Of a stretch of DNA of 64,000 nt, positions 1 to 8,602 are shown one piece after another. The notes beneath the pieces were generated by a model. That model had not been told where the DNA came from. It made no database searches and saw nothing but the letters and a program-made list of their open reading frames with translations. Location: assembly GCF_049348705.1 (NCBI RefSeq), contig NZ_CP186485.1, positions 2,108,001-2,172,000 on the forward strand, written 5' to 3'. Made by a program: the position numbers and the translations under genes. This DNA comes from Paracoxiella cheracis. GTDB lineage: Bacteria; Pseudomonadota; Gammaproteobacteria; Coxiellales; Coxiellaceae. The first letter of the stretch is position 1. Every line of letters starts with the position of its first letter.

Positions 1-238
1 CCGTTAAACCTATTTTTATTTTATTCAATGAGTCATTCATTCTGAAAAATATCAGAATTAGCTCTGCGGCAACTCGAGCCAACAAGGGCCCAAAAATGAT
101 AATTTCAACGCCGTAAAGATATTTCGCATGTGCAAAGTTATAAATGGCGACGATGATACTAAAAAGCACCGCTAGCCAAAAAAGAACTTGCACAATCACC
201 GGCGTGATCATCTTACGGAAACACAAAAAACCTTTCAT
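1..238 (-). CDS. DUF4282-family small membrane protein (partial, C-terminus cut by window edge)
   Basis: Reading the minus strand from an ATG at 238 gives an open frame that runs off the window start. It begins with the FRKMITP motif, followed by a hydrophobic segment, a short lumenal stretch and a second hydrophobic segment containing FGPLLARV and ending in RMNDSLNKIK. The FRKMITP start and the GPLLxRVxxE block are characteristic of DUF4282, a family of about 80-100 residues with two membrane helices and unknown function. A purine-rich GAGGGG lies about 8 bases upstream of the ATG. It is divergent from waaA. Function unknown; the family call is fairly secure because both conserved blocks are visible. 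Confidence 0.75.
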   Translation of the reverse strand, partial: MKGFLCFRKMITPVIVQVLFWLAVLFSIIVAIYNFAHAKYLYGVEIIIFGPLLARVAAELILIFFRMNDSLNKIKIGLT

Positions 239-309
239 ATTCAACCCCTCAGTTGCATATTCTACCCATCCGCGGTATCGTTCTCACCCTAATGATGATA
301 CAAAAGTTA

Positions 310-1566
310 ATGCGCTATTTATATACTTTATTGCTCTACCTCGCCATGCCGTTCGTGATGTTACGGCTCTTGTGGCGATCTCGCAAAGTCACAGGCTATC
401 GCAAGCGCTGGCCCGAACGATTTGGCTATATTCCTGCGGTGAAGGGCAAGAGTATCTGGATTCATGCCGTGTCCGTAGGCGAAACTCTTGCTGCCATCCC
501 TTTAATCAAGACCTTACTCACTCGCCACCCTGATTATACAGTCATCGTGACGACCACTACTCCAACCGGTTCCGAGCAAGTACTGAAAAATTTCAAAGAT
601 CAGGTTCATCATGTTTATTCGCCCATGGATCTACCGACCGTCATTAACCGATTTCTCGACCGCTGCCATCCTGATTTATGCATCATTATGGAAACCGAGT
701 TGTGGCCGAATTTATTGCACTGCATCCATGCACGCAATATCCCATTATTACTAGCCAATGCACGCCTGTCAGAGCGATCCTGTCGTGGTTACCAACGCAT
801 TGCCGCAATCACCCGCGAAATGCTTAGTCACATTAGCCTTGTCGCCGCACAAAGCACATTGGATGGCGAGCGTTTTGCAGCCTTAGGGCTCGACCGACAA
901 AAACTATTAGTGACTGGCAACATTAAGTTCGATTTACAACTGCCTCAGTCGTTGTTGGCCGAAGGAAAACAATTGCGCTCACACTGGGGAAATCGCCCCA
1001 CCCTCATCGCCGCAAGCACACACGAAGGTGAAGAGACAATAGTTTTAAATGCTTTTAAAAAAATCCGCGAACAATATGCAGATGCATTATTAATTTTAGT
1101 GCCCCGCCACCCCGATCGCTTTAAGAGAGTCGCAAAACTTTGCCAAGCCGAACAATTCACCATTGCTCAGCATAGCTTAAAACAATTGCCCGATACACAC
1201 ACCGATATATTATTAGGCGACACCATGGGTGAATTGCGCTTGCTTTATGCCGCAAGCGACATCGCTTTTGTGGGCGGCAGCATAGTGCCGGTCGGCGGCC
1301 ACAATTTAATTGAACCCGCCATTATCGGCTTACCTATTTTAACGGGACATCACCTACATAATTTCATTGCAATTAGCCAATTGCTTAAAGATGCTAACGC
1401 GGTCATCATCGTCGAGAATGAAAATATGATTACCGATGCAATAATTAAATTGCTAAACGATAAGTCTTTCAGCGCAGCAATGGGACAACGTGCCTATGAT
1501 GTCTGTGCTGCCAATACCGGCGCGTTAGAACGTCACTTGCAATGGATTGAAAGCCATTTTAATTAA
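310..1566 (+). CDS. waaA: 3-deoxy-D-manno-octulosonic acid (Kdo) transferase
   Basis: WaaA adds CMP-Kdo-derived Kdo to lipid IVA at the cytoplasmic face of the inner membrane, joining lipid A to the LPS core. The protein starts with a membrane anchor (LYTLLLYLAMP) followed by YRKRWPERFGY and HAVSVGETLAAIPL, which carries the catalytic Glu of GT30 enzymes. Later come METELWPN, STHEGEE, LVPRHPDRF, GDTMGEL and FVGGSIVPVGGHN, all in family order. The length (418 residues) matches the enterobacterial enzyme. I chose the ATG at 310 because it aligns with the usual N-terminus; in-frame ATGs at 292 and 295 and a TTG at 253 are alternatives, and no start has a clear ribosome site. It ends 26 bases before the convergent tolC-like gene. 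Confidence 0.95.
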   Translation: MRYLYTLLLYLAMPFVMLRLLWRSRKVTGYRKRWPERFGYIPAVKGKSIWIHAVSVGETLAAIPLIKTLLTRHPDYTVIVTTTTPTGSEQVLKNFKDQVHHVYSPMDLPTVINRFLDRCHPDLCIIMETELWPNLLHCIHARNIPLLLANARLSERSCRGYQRIAAITREMLSHISLVAAQSTLDGERFAALGLDRQKLLVTGNIKFDLQLPQSLLAEGKQLRSHWGNRPTLIAASTHEGEETIVLNAFKKIREQYADALLILVPRHPDRFKRVAKLCQAEQFTIAQHSLKQLPDTHTDILLGDTMGELRLLYAASDIAFVGGSIVPVGGHNLIEPAIIGLPILTGHHLHNFIAISQLLKDANAVIIVENENMITDAIIKLLNDKSFSAAMGQRAYDVCAANTGALERHLQWIESHFN

Positions 1567-1591
1567 CGCTGAAAATGTCATCCCGAACATT

Positions 1592-3667
1592 TCACTTATC
1601 TGACTTTGGCAACACAACATTATTTGCCTGCTGATCTAGCCGGAAACTCGTAACGCGATCGGAATGTTGATCCAATGCTTGTTTCAATAGGATCGACTGT
1701 TTGTCACTACTAGGTTTTGGCAGCGTCATAGGCTCAGTAGGTTTTGCAGGTTGCTCAGTGCGTTCCTTTAAATTTCTGGTCACCTTAGGAACTCTAATTA
1801 TCCATGGCTTATATTTTTTTAATTCTAATGGCATTTGTTTCAATGCCTTTTCGGCTTCAGCTTTCGTTACATAATGGCCATAAATGACTTTATACCACTC
1901 GGTATTATGGTAACGCGTAAAAATAATTTGCATATGCGCCTTTAACCGTTGACGCGCCACAAATTCACGCGCCTTCGTCAAATGGTGATCGGCATAAATT
2001 TGAATTGCATAATAATACGTTTGTGCTTGGGCTTTTTTCGATAGCGTCGATGTTTTCGCTGTTCTTTGTTGTCCCGATGGTATTTTCGGTTTCATCGATG
2101 TAGTCGGTGTCTTTGGTGCCTTGGGTACCGACGGTATTCCCGTCGTTGTTTTACGCGACGTTAACGGTTGATGAAAAATTCGCGTGGGCTGCCCACCAGT
2201 CGGAGGGTTAGCAAACGCCGATGGACTCGGTAACGGTGATTTTGAATAACGACTCACATGAACTTTTTCCTCGGGGTGGAAGATTTCCGTACTTGAAAGC
2301 CACGCATTAATTCGTGCTAAATCATCCGGAGATAACGTTCCTGCTTGTTGCTCGAGAGTAATGATACTAATCACGTAATTATAACGATCATTCGCCCATG
2401 TTTGCTGCGCTTGCGTTAACGAAGTTACTGCATTTAACACATCCACCATGGTTCGTGTACCGACCACATAACCTGCTTGCGTTGCTTCCAATTTATTACG
2501 CGCAGATTTAATTGCTTGCACATCTGCTTGAATTTGACTAATGCCCGATTGCACACCCAAAAAAGCTTGGCGAGTTTGGTTAATGACGTTGCGATGTTGG
2601 AATTCAAGCTGATCACTCGCGGATAAATAATTATATTCAGCTTGTTTAGTGGTTTCAGATACGTATCCCCCTTGAAAGACGGGAAAGTTAACGTTTACAC
2701 CCAAAATACCGGTAGTTGTAACTGTGTTTGATACGCCACCACCCGCTCCGGGTGCGGCAATATTCAACCCTGAAATCGTACCTTGTGTTATTGCACCGTA
2801 GGATGCTTGGCCAGTGATCGTGGGGTAACGCGCGGCTTCATTGACTTTGATAGTCTCATGTGCCGCTAACATTGAATATAAATCCGATTTGATCATGTAA
2901 TTTTGTTGATCGGCAACACGAACCCACTGCTCAATACTGCCGGGCTTAGGAATCACTAGCGGGATGTTTGTGCGCAACCCTTTTAACGACCGATATTGGA
3001 CACCGGTGATAGCACGTAAATTCTCAAGCATATTCGCAAGATTATTGCGATCTTTAATTTCAGTGGCAACAGCATTATCATAACTGGCTTGTGCATCATA
3101 AACACCGGTTACAGCAATTAATCCGACTTTAAATTTTTGTTCAGCCGTGATGAGTTGTCGCAGAAATGCTTTCTTTTGTGCAATGGTAAATCGCAACTGA
3201 TCGTTTGCACTTAACACATTAAAATAAGCCTGTGCAACTCGATACATTAAATCTTGTGCGGCAGCTAAATATGTGGCAGTTGCTGCTTTCACAGAATAAC
3301 GTGCACTACTTATAGACTTCCAGGTTTGATAATTAAAAATAGGTTGAGTCAACGTTAATAGGTAGTTGTTACCGTTAACATATCCATCGGAATTAATAGA
3401 AGCCCCGACAGTTTGTTTTTGATACGTTCGATTAATACCACCACTGACATCAAGGTATGGGAAAAGACCGCTACCAGCCGAACCATTACCTGACATGGCA
3501 ATAGGTAAATTTTGTTTGGCAGACAACCAATCGGCTTGTGCTTTCTTAAAACTTGGATCACTGAAGAAGGCTTGTTTATACACCTGCATTAAATCAGCCG
3601 CATAAGTTGGCATTGCAATAACAGTGGACGCAAGTGCACTTAAGCAAGCGAGGATTTTTTTATTCAT
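1592..3667 (-). CDS. tolC: TolC-family outer-membrane efflux protein with C-terminal SPOR domain
   Basis: Residues 1-23 are a Sec signal peptide. Residues 25-460 are a TolC-type channel protein with two outer-membrane-efflux repeats (ADLMQVYKQA, DPSFKKAQA, LTLTQPIFNYQTW; second repeat AARYPTITGQASY, NFPVFQGGYV, GTRTMVDVLNA). TolC proteins form trimeric exit ducts for drug and type I export. Unlike ordinary TolC (about 470-490 residues) this protein continues through a Pro/Ser/Thr/Lys-rich linker (465-548) into a segment at 549-627 (YYYAIQIYADHHLTKAREFV, then WYKVIYGHYVTKAEAEKAL) with the pattern of a peptidoglycan-binding SPOR domain. The TolC C-terminus is periplasmic, so SPOR is in the right place to bind denuded septal glycan. 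Upstream AGGG, 6 bases from the ATG, supports the start. Single gene, convergent with waaA. Confidence 0.9.
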   Translation of the reverse strand: MNKKILACLSALASTVIAMPTYAADLMQVYKQAFFSDPSFKKAQADWLSAKQNLPIAMSGNGSAGSGLFPYLDVSGGINRTYQKQTVGASINSDGYVNGNNYLLTLTQPIFNYQTWKSISSARYSVKAATATYLAAAQDLMYRVAQAYFNVLSANDQLRFTIAQKKAFLRQLITAEQKFKVGLIAVTGVYDAQASYDNAVATEIKDRNNLANMLENLRAITGVQYRSLKGLRTNIPLVIPKPGSIEQWVRVADQQNYMIKSDLYSMLAAHETIKVNEAARYPTITGQASYGAITQGTISGLNIAAPGAGGGVSNTVTTTGILGVNVNFPVFQGGYVSETTKQAEYNYLSASDQLEFQHRNVINQTRQAFLGVQSGISQIQADVQAIKSARNKLEATQAGYVVGTRTMVDVLNAVTSLTQAQQTWANDRYNYVISIITLEQQAGTLSPDDLARINAWLSSTEIFHPEEKVHVSRYSKSPLPSPSAFANPPTGGQPTRIFHQPLTSRKTTTGIPSVPKAPKTPTTSMKPKIPSGQQRTAKTSTLSKKAQAQTYYYAIQIYADHHLTKAREFVARQRLKAHMQIIFTRYHNTEWYKVIYGHYVTKAEAEKALKQMPLELKKYKPWIIRVPKVTRNLKERTEQPAKPTEPMTLPKPSSDKQSILLKQALDQHSDRVTSFRLDQQANNVVLPKSDK

Positions 3668-3855
3668 AGCAAGCCCTTGATGACTCTAACGTCGAACTAA
3701 TTATCCTATAAATTTAAGCTCCTTAGCAAACGTCCAAGTATAATTGTCTAAGAAGTGAGCTAGTATAAACGAATATGAGCCCTTAGACCAAGGCTTAAAA
3801 AATATTTTGTAAGCCTTTGTATATTCTAGCCGTACGAGAATATCTAGCTCATCTT

Positions 3856-5229
3856 TTAACCCAACAAAATCCCAATAAAAACGAGGAGCCCCACCCAATT
3901 GTTGTTCAAAAACGCACGAAAACAGGACGCAGGCTCTCGACTACGGGTTAAATATTGCTGGTAAAGTATTAAACAAGTCACTCCTATTAGAGCGAGGTAA
4001 TACCACATAGTCAATTTCAGTCCGATGCCAAGGCCCACTAAAAACACAAGCACCGTTGTTTGCAATGCACCGACAATCAACCGATCAAAGCGGCCAAATA
4101 AAATCGCCGTTGATTTCACACCAATTTTCAGATCATCATCTCGATCAACCATGGCATATTGCGTGTCATAGGCGACAGTCCACAATGCAGCCGCAAGAAA
4201 TAATAACCAAGCAATTAACGGCACATGACCGGTTTGCGCAGCAAATGCCATGGGAACTCCCCAAGAAAATGCCACACCCAACACAAATTGTGGGAAGTGC
4301 GTATAGCGCTTCATAAAGGGGTAAATAATCGCGAGCACAACACCGATGCTCGCTAGTAAAATCGTTAATTTATTTAATAGAAGCACCAAAGCAAATGCAA
4401 TTAAACATAAAATTGTGAATAAAAAGATGGCCTCTTTTTCACTGACTTGGCCTGTAGCCAATGGCCGCTTTTGAGTTCGCTTCACATAGGTATCAATTTT
4501 ACGATCGGCAAAATCATTAATAATACACCCTGTCGCTCGCATTAAAATAACGCCTAACACAAAAACCGTTAAAATTACTGCATTCGGCACTCCCTTTGCT
4601 GCAATCCATAACGCCCATAACGTAGGCCACAACAATAATAAAATACCAATCGGTCGATCGAAACGCATTAATCGCCAATAAGCTGCCACTTGCATTCGCC
4701 AATTCTTACGCTCAGGCTTCATCGTGTAATTAAAAATGGGCGACAAAAAATTTTCCTGAATTAATACGAGTTGTTCATAACAATTAAACACAGAGCGACG
4801 CGACCATTCGCTTGTGGATTTTGATATTTCAAAAGGACTACGCTTAAGATTAGGGTCTGAAAACAATACATCACCTAACGAACGATTGCCGATCTCTCTC
4901 AATCGACGCCCTTTGCCTACGAATGATTTCTTGGGAATAACAACGCGCGCAGTGACGGCTAACTCACCGCGACACCACCATTCGATTTCACGAATCCACA
5001 CGGCTTCATCCGGCTTGACGCCTAAGGCATCTGATTCATCCGATGTTGCAAAACCATCTCGCTCAGAACGCACCCGATGCTCAAGCTCACCATCTGTCAC
5101 GTGACGCAACTGGGTCGTTAGCGAACCCGAATAGGTCAACCAATTTTTCTCATGCTCGGACCAAGCTGTGGGTAAAATATCCGTGGCTTCACGCCAGGTA
5201 AATTCAAGATCGTGATTGGCTACAGTCAT
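3856..5229 (-). CDS. ubiCA: Fused chorismate lyase / 4-hydroxybenzoate polyprenyltransferase (UbiC-UbiA)
   Basis: One frame encodes the first two enzymes of ubiquinone synthesis. Residues 1-168 are UbiC: WIREI gives Arg80 and LVLIQEN gives Glu159, matching catalytic Arg76 and Glu155 of E. coli UbiC, with ARVVIP, LGDVLF and EWSRRS between them. From Met170 onward it is UbiA: several membrane helices, the first prenyl-diphosphate motif NDFADRKID (238-246) and the second, YDTQYAMVDRDDD (354-366). UbiC would make 4-hydroxybenzoate and UbiA prenylate it at the membrane. The total of 457 residues equals the two E. coli proteins added together, so the join adds almost nothing. The frame could extend upstream to a TTG at 5298, but the family N-terminus aligns with ATG 5229, and a TTGACC/TATAGC promoter-like pair lies just upstream of it. 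Confidence 0.92.
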   Translation of the reverse strand: MTVANHDLEFTWREATDILPTAWSEHEKNWLTYSGSLTTQLRHVTDGELEHRVRSERDGFATSDESDALGVKPDEAVWIREIEWWCRGELAVTARVVIPKKSFVGKGRRLREIGNRSLGDVLFSDPNLKRSPFEISKSTSEWSRRSVFNCYEQLVLIQENFLSPIFNYTMKPERKNWRMQVAAYWRLMRFDRPIGILLLLWPTLWALWIAAKGVPNAVILTVFVLGVILMRATGCIINDFADRKIDTYVKRTQKRPLATGQVSEKEAIFLFTILCLIAFALVLLLNKLTILLASIGVVLAIIYPFMKRYTHFPQFVLGVAFSWGVPMAFAAQTGHVPLIAWLLFLAAALWTVAYDTQYAMVDRDDDLKIGVKSTAILFGRFDRLIVGALQTTVLVFLVGLGIGLKLTMWYYLALIGVTCLILYQQYLTRSREPASCFRAFLNNNWVGLLVFIGILLG

Positions 5230-5377
5230 GGGAAAGAAGCTATAGTAAGTAGCTAGCCGGGTCAAGCTCCGTCTCTTGTACATATCTTTCAATTTCAAGA
5301 GGCGTCAGTTCAAACCAGGGGTTGGCGATATTTTATTTCGTTTCTAAATTCCAGATAAAGCGCTAAAATACCGAACT

Positions 5378-5890
5378 ATGCGCCGCATGATAGCCACAAT
5401 CAGTTACATCGTAATGATCGTCACTCTGAACTCCCTGTTCGTCTACTTGCCTGGAGTTTCAGCCTACGGTCAAAGCTTTTCTTCGGCTGACATGCTGGTC
5501 GGCAGCATCTATATCGTCCGCGATTTTGCTCAACGTGAAATCAAACACTACATCTTTATCGCCATGCTAATTGGCACGGGTCTCAGCTATATCTTGGCCG
5601 ACAGCCAAATTGCTATTGCTAGCGTTTCAGCATTTATCGTCGGAGAAGTGTTGGATTGGGTGATTTATACATTCACTAAAAAGCCGCTCTCACAACGGTT
5701 AATCCTGTCTTCCATTTCCAGCTCACCTGTGGACAGCCTCGTATTCCTGGCAGTTGCGAGTCGATTGCACTGGATGGAGTTTACCGTAATGACACTCGGG
5801 AAAATTGTTGGCATCTTTGCACTTTGGGCTATCTGGAAAATAATCGCCTATCGCAAAAGTCAGCAGCGAGCGCTCGCTGTTAGTGAGTAA
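5378..5890 (+). CDS. VUT-family transporter (queuosine-precursor transporter-like)
   Basis: A 170-residue polytopic membrane protein with the family blocks YIVRDFAQREIKH, SVSAFIVGEVLDWVIYTF and SSPVDSLVFL. These place it in the VUT/YhhQ family (PF02592), whose characterised members import preQ0/preQ1 for queuosine synthesis. It is shorter than YhhQ (about 220 residues), as is common for the shorter VUT branch; substrate is inferred from family only. It is divergent from ubiCA and its stop overlaps the end of the convergent L,D-transpeptidase gene by 11 bases. Confidence 0.8.
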   Translation: MRRMIATISYIVMIVTLNSLFVYLPGVSAYGQSFSSADMLVGSIYIVRDFAQREIKHYIFIAMLIGTGLSYILADSQIAIASVSAFIVGEVLDWVIYTFTKKPLSQRLILSSISSSPVDSLVFLAVASRLHWMEFTVMTLGKIVGIFALWAIWKIIAYRKSQQRALAVSE

Positions 5891-6593
5891 CAATCACCTG
5901 CGTACCTATTTCCACAAAGTGCTGATTCAACCATTTCGCATCTTCTGTGAAAAGACGGATACAACCATGACTCGCATGAAAGCCTGGCAACGTTGAGCCG
6001 TGCAAAGCAAAACCACGATAGTAGTACATACACCATGGCATCCGAGCACCCCCAGCAGTTTCGACGGGGAATTTATCGGAAACGCATTTAGGGCCTTCTT
6101 TACCTACAATGCGGAATACACCGACTGCGGTGTTACAAACGCGGTGCACATCGGGACACCATCCCTTACCACCGGAAACCGGTCCCCAATGGACTAGATG
6201 ACCTTTTGCATCATAGGCAGCAAACGCGTGTAGGCCCAAATTAACTACCACAAGCTTCTTACCGGTCGCTTTAATGTCGGCAGGAAACGGTGACAGCTCG
6301 AGATAGGTAACCTTCGACAAGTTCGTCGGTACAACAATCCAACGCCGATAAGATAGTGGAAGATTGGTACGATTCAGACGCTTTACCATTTCACGTTCGC
6401 GCTCATTTGGAAATAATTTTGCCCAGGTATCGCCCCGATTAACCCTGATACATTTAAATTCAGGATAAGCACAGAGCTGTTGCCCGTAATAGCGATACTC
6501 GCCCTCTGGCTTATCGGACTCTTCTTGAGTAAAGACACTGCCGCCAAAGATGATGGCACTAGCAGCGATTAAGAAGACAATGATTTTGTTCAT
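5880..6593 (-). CDS. L,D-transpeptidase (YkuD domain), exported
   Basis: This enzyme is expected to form 3-3 cross-links or attach proteins to peptidoglycan in the periplasm. The N-terminus is a signal peptide or anchor (MNKIIVFLIAASAIIFGG). Next comes a short LysM-like stretch (VNRGDTWAKLF to RRWIVVPTN), then the YkuD fold from about residue 110. The catalytic motif is visible: HGSTLPGFHASHGCIRL, with the nucleophile Cys in SHGCIRL. Several extra cysteines (CAYPEFKC, CPDVHRVC, PWCMYYY) may form disulfides. I chose ATG 6593 because the signal sequence starts there and AGGA lies upstream; the frame extends to 6659. A second, different L,D-transpeptidase lies at 23758. Confidence 0.88.
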   Translation of the reverse strand: MNKIIVFLIAASAIIFGGSVFTQEESDKPEGEYRYYGQQLCAYPEFKCIRVNRGDTWAKLFPNEREREMVKRLNRTNLPLSYRRWIVVPTNLSKVTYLELSPFPADIKATGKKLVVVNLGLHAFAAYDAKGHLVHWGPVSGGKGWCPDVHRVCNTAVGVFRIVGKEGPKCVSDKFPVETAGGARMPWCMYYYRGFALHGSTLPGFHASHGCIRLFTEDAKWLNQHFVEIGTQVIVTH

Positions 6594-6775
6594 GCTAACA
6601 TCCATCCTGAACTTGTTTATGATCCGACTCATCAATTCATGCTGAGCGAAACCCCTCACTGTCAGTATAGTATGTCTACACTCCTTTTTTTAAATTCTAT
6701 ACTCTGAGGGATAAAGATGGGTCTGTGAGCAGATCATTATTTGACCCACAACAGCCTATGAGAATTCCCTGACTA

Positions 6776-6900
6776 AACAACTAGATAAGCAGTTTTTTAT
6801 ATAGTTTTCACTCAACAGCATTAATTTAAACTTGAACAACATGAGCCAGATCAGGCATATTTCCCTAGCAAACAACACTTAAGTAAGCAGTGTTTAATAT
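6776..6900. repeat. Pair of imperfect 30-bp repeats in a 423-bp gene-free stretch
   Basis: The region 6594-7016 has no convincing gene. Two similar segments, 6776-6803 and 6870-6900, share the pattern AAACAACnnnnnnAAGCAGTnTTTnATAT. The second contains a short dyad (AACACT and AGTGTT). They lie upstream of the promoter for the gene at 7017 and could be binding sites for a regulator; this is only a spacing argument. Confidence 0.35.
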
Positions 6901-6941
6901 TTCGTTAAGGTACGCAAAGTATACTACTCAGTATGTTTAAA

Positions 6942-6969
6942 CTGGCATTTTTTATATCTTACGTATAAT
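6942..6969 (+). promoter_or_regulatory. Sigma-70-type promoter for the orphan gene at 7017
   Basis: CTGGCA at 6942-6947 and a perfect TATAAT at 6964-6969 are separated by 16 bases. The gene start follows 48 bases later, preceded by GAGGATGG as ribosome site. Confidence 0.6.
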
Positions 6970-7016
6970 CAGATAGCTAACATCAGGGAACCGAGCCCAA
7001 GTGAGGATGGAACATT

Positions 7017-7574
7017 ATGTCAATATTTTCAGAAACGATGACAAAAGCAATCAATATCTACCGCAGCATGTTGCGCAAGTATTTACCGCAAGCCGAGAGA
7101 GTCAGCAAGCTACACGAGCTCAACCTAAAAAACCCGCAATTGTATGAAAATGAAATTGCACTCTACCATACCGGACACGCGATCATCTCCGATATCAACA
7201 AAAACCTCGACCCATCAGCCACCGGCTACTATTCGTATTCTGGCGTAGGCAGTTTTGGGGATTATCTCAAAAACTTTCTTAAAAACTACGAAATCGATGG
7301 GAATACGGTGATCCATCGCTCTCAAAAAGCCTCTCGCGCGCTGATTCAGGCGATTCAACTGCTCACCCTACCGAAAGACCAGTTAACGCCTGAAGTGGCA
7401 AAACGCCTTTCGAGGTGCAACGAAATTATCGCGAAGTACGGCTCTGAAGAGCAGCGGGAGCTTCATGAGTCCACGCTGCAAAATGCGATTCGTAAACAAC
7501 AAGAAAATAACATCTCTTTTTATCGAACGATATTGAGCAACTTTCAAGAGAAAGTGCACAAAGAAAGCGCCTAA
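7017..7574 (+). CDS. Orphan hydrophilic protein, 185 residues
   Basis: I do not recognise a family. The protein has no signal peptide or membrane helix. It is rich in charged residues and Asn/Gln/Tyr and looks mostly helical, with a glycine/tyrosine patch in the middle (TGYYSYSGVGSFGDY, near residues 73-87). The start is well supported: GAGGATGG 6 bases upstream and a promoter with perfect TATAAT. It stands alone with its own promoter, followed by the TIGR02444 gene 76 bases later. A soluble, helical, family-less protein with a private promoter in a presumed Legionellales genome could be a Dot/Icm substrate, but nothing in the sequence proves it. Confidence 0.7.
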   Translation: MSIFSETMTKAINIYRSMLRKYLPQAERVSKLHELNLKNPQLYENEIALYHTGHAIISDINKNLDPSATGYYSYSGVGSFGDYLKNFLKNYEIDGNTVIHRSQKASRALIQAIQLLTLPKDQLTPEVAKRLSRCNEIIAKYGSEEQRELHESTLQNAIRKQQENNISFYRTILSNFQEKVHKESA

Positions 7575-7650
7575 AAGTAATACATTACTAAAAAAATTTA
7601 CTTGAAACAGTTGAGGCTGATATGTTTTCATGATGTGGTTCGAGGAGCCC

Positions 7651-8238
7651 ATGAAACATCCATTACAATTTGATCACCCCTTCGTCCATTTCGCGCAAGA
7701 CGTTACCAAAAATTTGCTCGTCAAAGAAGCACTCATGCGACTACAACGTCAGCACGCGTTAAATATCAATTTGATTTTATACGGGCTATGGTACGGGCTA
7801 AACCAACGCGGACGGTTATTAAAACAAGATATTAAGGCTTTATTACAATCAATCCATCCATGGCACGAACGCGTATTGCTTGCATTAAAACGTCTCGGCG
7901 ATCGCCTACCTGCACTCCATGAATTAATTCACACTGAAATACAAACCGCTGAAAACATCGAGCGACAACTTATCGCAGATACCTTATTTAAACTTAATTT
8001 TCAAAAAAGAAACCCAGCGCAACAGCTTAGTGACGCCTGTCATAATGTCGCAAATTACCACAAAATTATGAACACACATGTTGACCCACAAGATCAACAG
8101 GCCATCATTGATTTATTACAAGCTGCCTTCCCTAATTTAATTGCCGCAGAAATTACCGATGCGTGTGAATCTTCATTAGGCCCAGCAGCCTCGCAACCCA
8201 GCGGACATTATTCGCAATTACCATTAGGTGATCTATAA
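7651..8238 (+). CDS. TIGR02444 / DUF2390 family protein
   Basis: The N-terminal half carries the signature of this gammaproteobacterial family: FVHFAQDV, LLVKEALMRLQRQHALNINLILYGLWYGL, then RVLLALKRL. The family is cytoplasmic, all-helical and of unknown function. The C-terminus from about residue 175 is low in structure (SSLGPAASQPSGHYSQL). I chose ATG 7651 because GAGGAG lies directly upstream and the family starts here; an upstream in-frame ATG exists at 7630. No clear operon partner; the next 364 bases lack a gene. Confidence 0.75.
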   Translation: MKHPLQFDHPFVHFAQDVTKNLLVKEALMRLQRQHALNINLILYGLWYGLNQRGRLLKQDIKALLQSIHPWHERVLLALKRLGDRLPALHELIHTEIQTAENIERQLIADTLFKLNFQKRNPAQQLSDACHNVANYHKIMNTHVDPQDQQAIIDLLQAAFPNLIAAEITDACESSLGPAASQPSGHYSQLPLGDL

Positions 8239-8346
8239 TCCTCCACGAATACGCAACCCAGGGGAATTTTCCTTAAGAAAAAATTAAATAATGCATGGTG
8301 TGGCATTACCTAATTAATTCGATTAGGATAACCCCTTACAAACGAT

Positions 8347-8515
8347 GCGCGCCATGGAGAGCGAAGCGAAGGCGCGTATTCCGCGGTAGGCTCGGATTTT
8401 TTGCCGAGCGTAAGCGACTGCAAAAAATCTTTACGAGCCGTCAAGTCATTTGAGAGCCCGTGCGTAGTCGAGCCGTGAGGTCGCGGAGCGCGGGCGACGA
8501 GGACGTCCGCGGCTA
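8347..8515. other. GC-rich segment with several hairpins (structured DNA or RNA)
   Basis: This stretch is visibly richer in G+C than its surroundings and has no convincing ORF. A stem CGCGCC/GGCGCG pairs 8348-8353 with 8371-8376. A longer hairpin pairs 8389-8404 with 8420-8439 (GGCTCG plus GATTTTTTGC against GCAAAAAATC plus CGAGCC, with a 4-base bulge). A further GTCGC/GCGAC stem lies at about 8480-8500, and CCGCGG occurs at both 8381 and 8507. It ends about 90 bases before the pilin gene. It could be a leader RNA, a degraded mobile element or a replicated hairpin repeat; I cannot choose. Confidence 0.45.
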
Positions 8516-8602
8516 TTTAAGTTGTCGCGTATTGCGAGTCGATTATTGACAGGGATGGCAATAATCTATCACGAGCATCGCGACACGCTTGGAAGGACGA
8601 TT

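Noticed and set aside
144..533. A 129-codon plus-strand ORF at the window start
   Set aside because: It overlaps waaA in another frame and covers the 5' part of the DUF4282 gene; the waaA frame has full family support.
3701..3898. A 65-codon minus-strand ORF between tolC and ubiCA
   Set aside because: It overlaps the 3' end of ubiCA on the same strand, has no ribosome site and no recognisable domain; composition is that of random AT-rich sequence.
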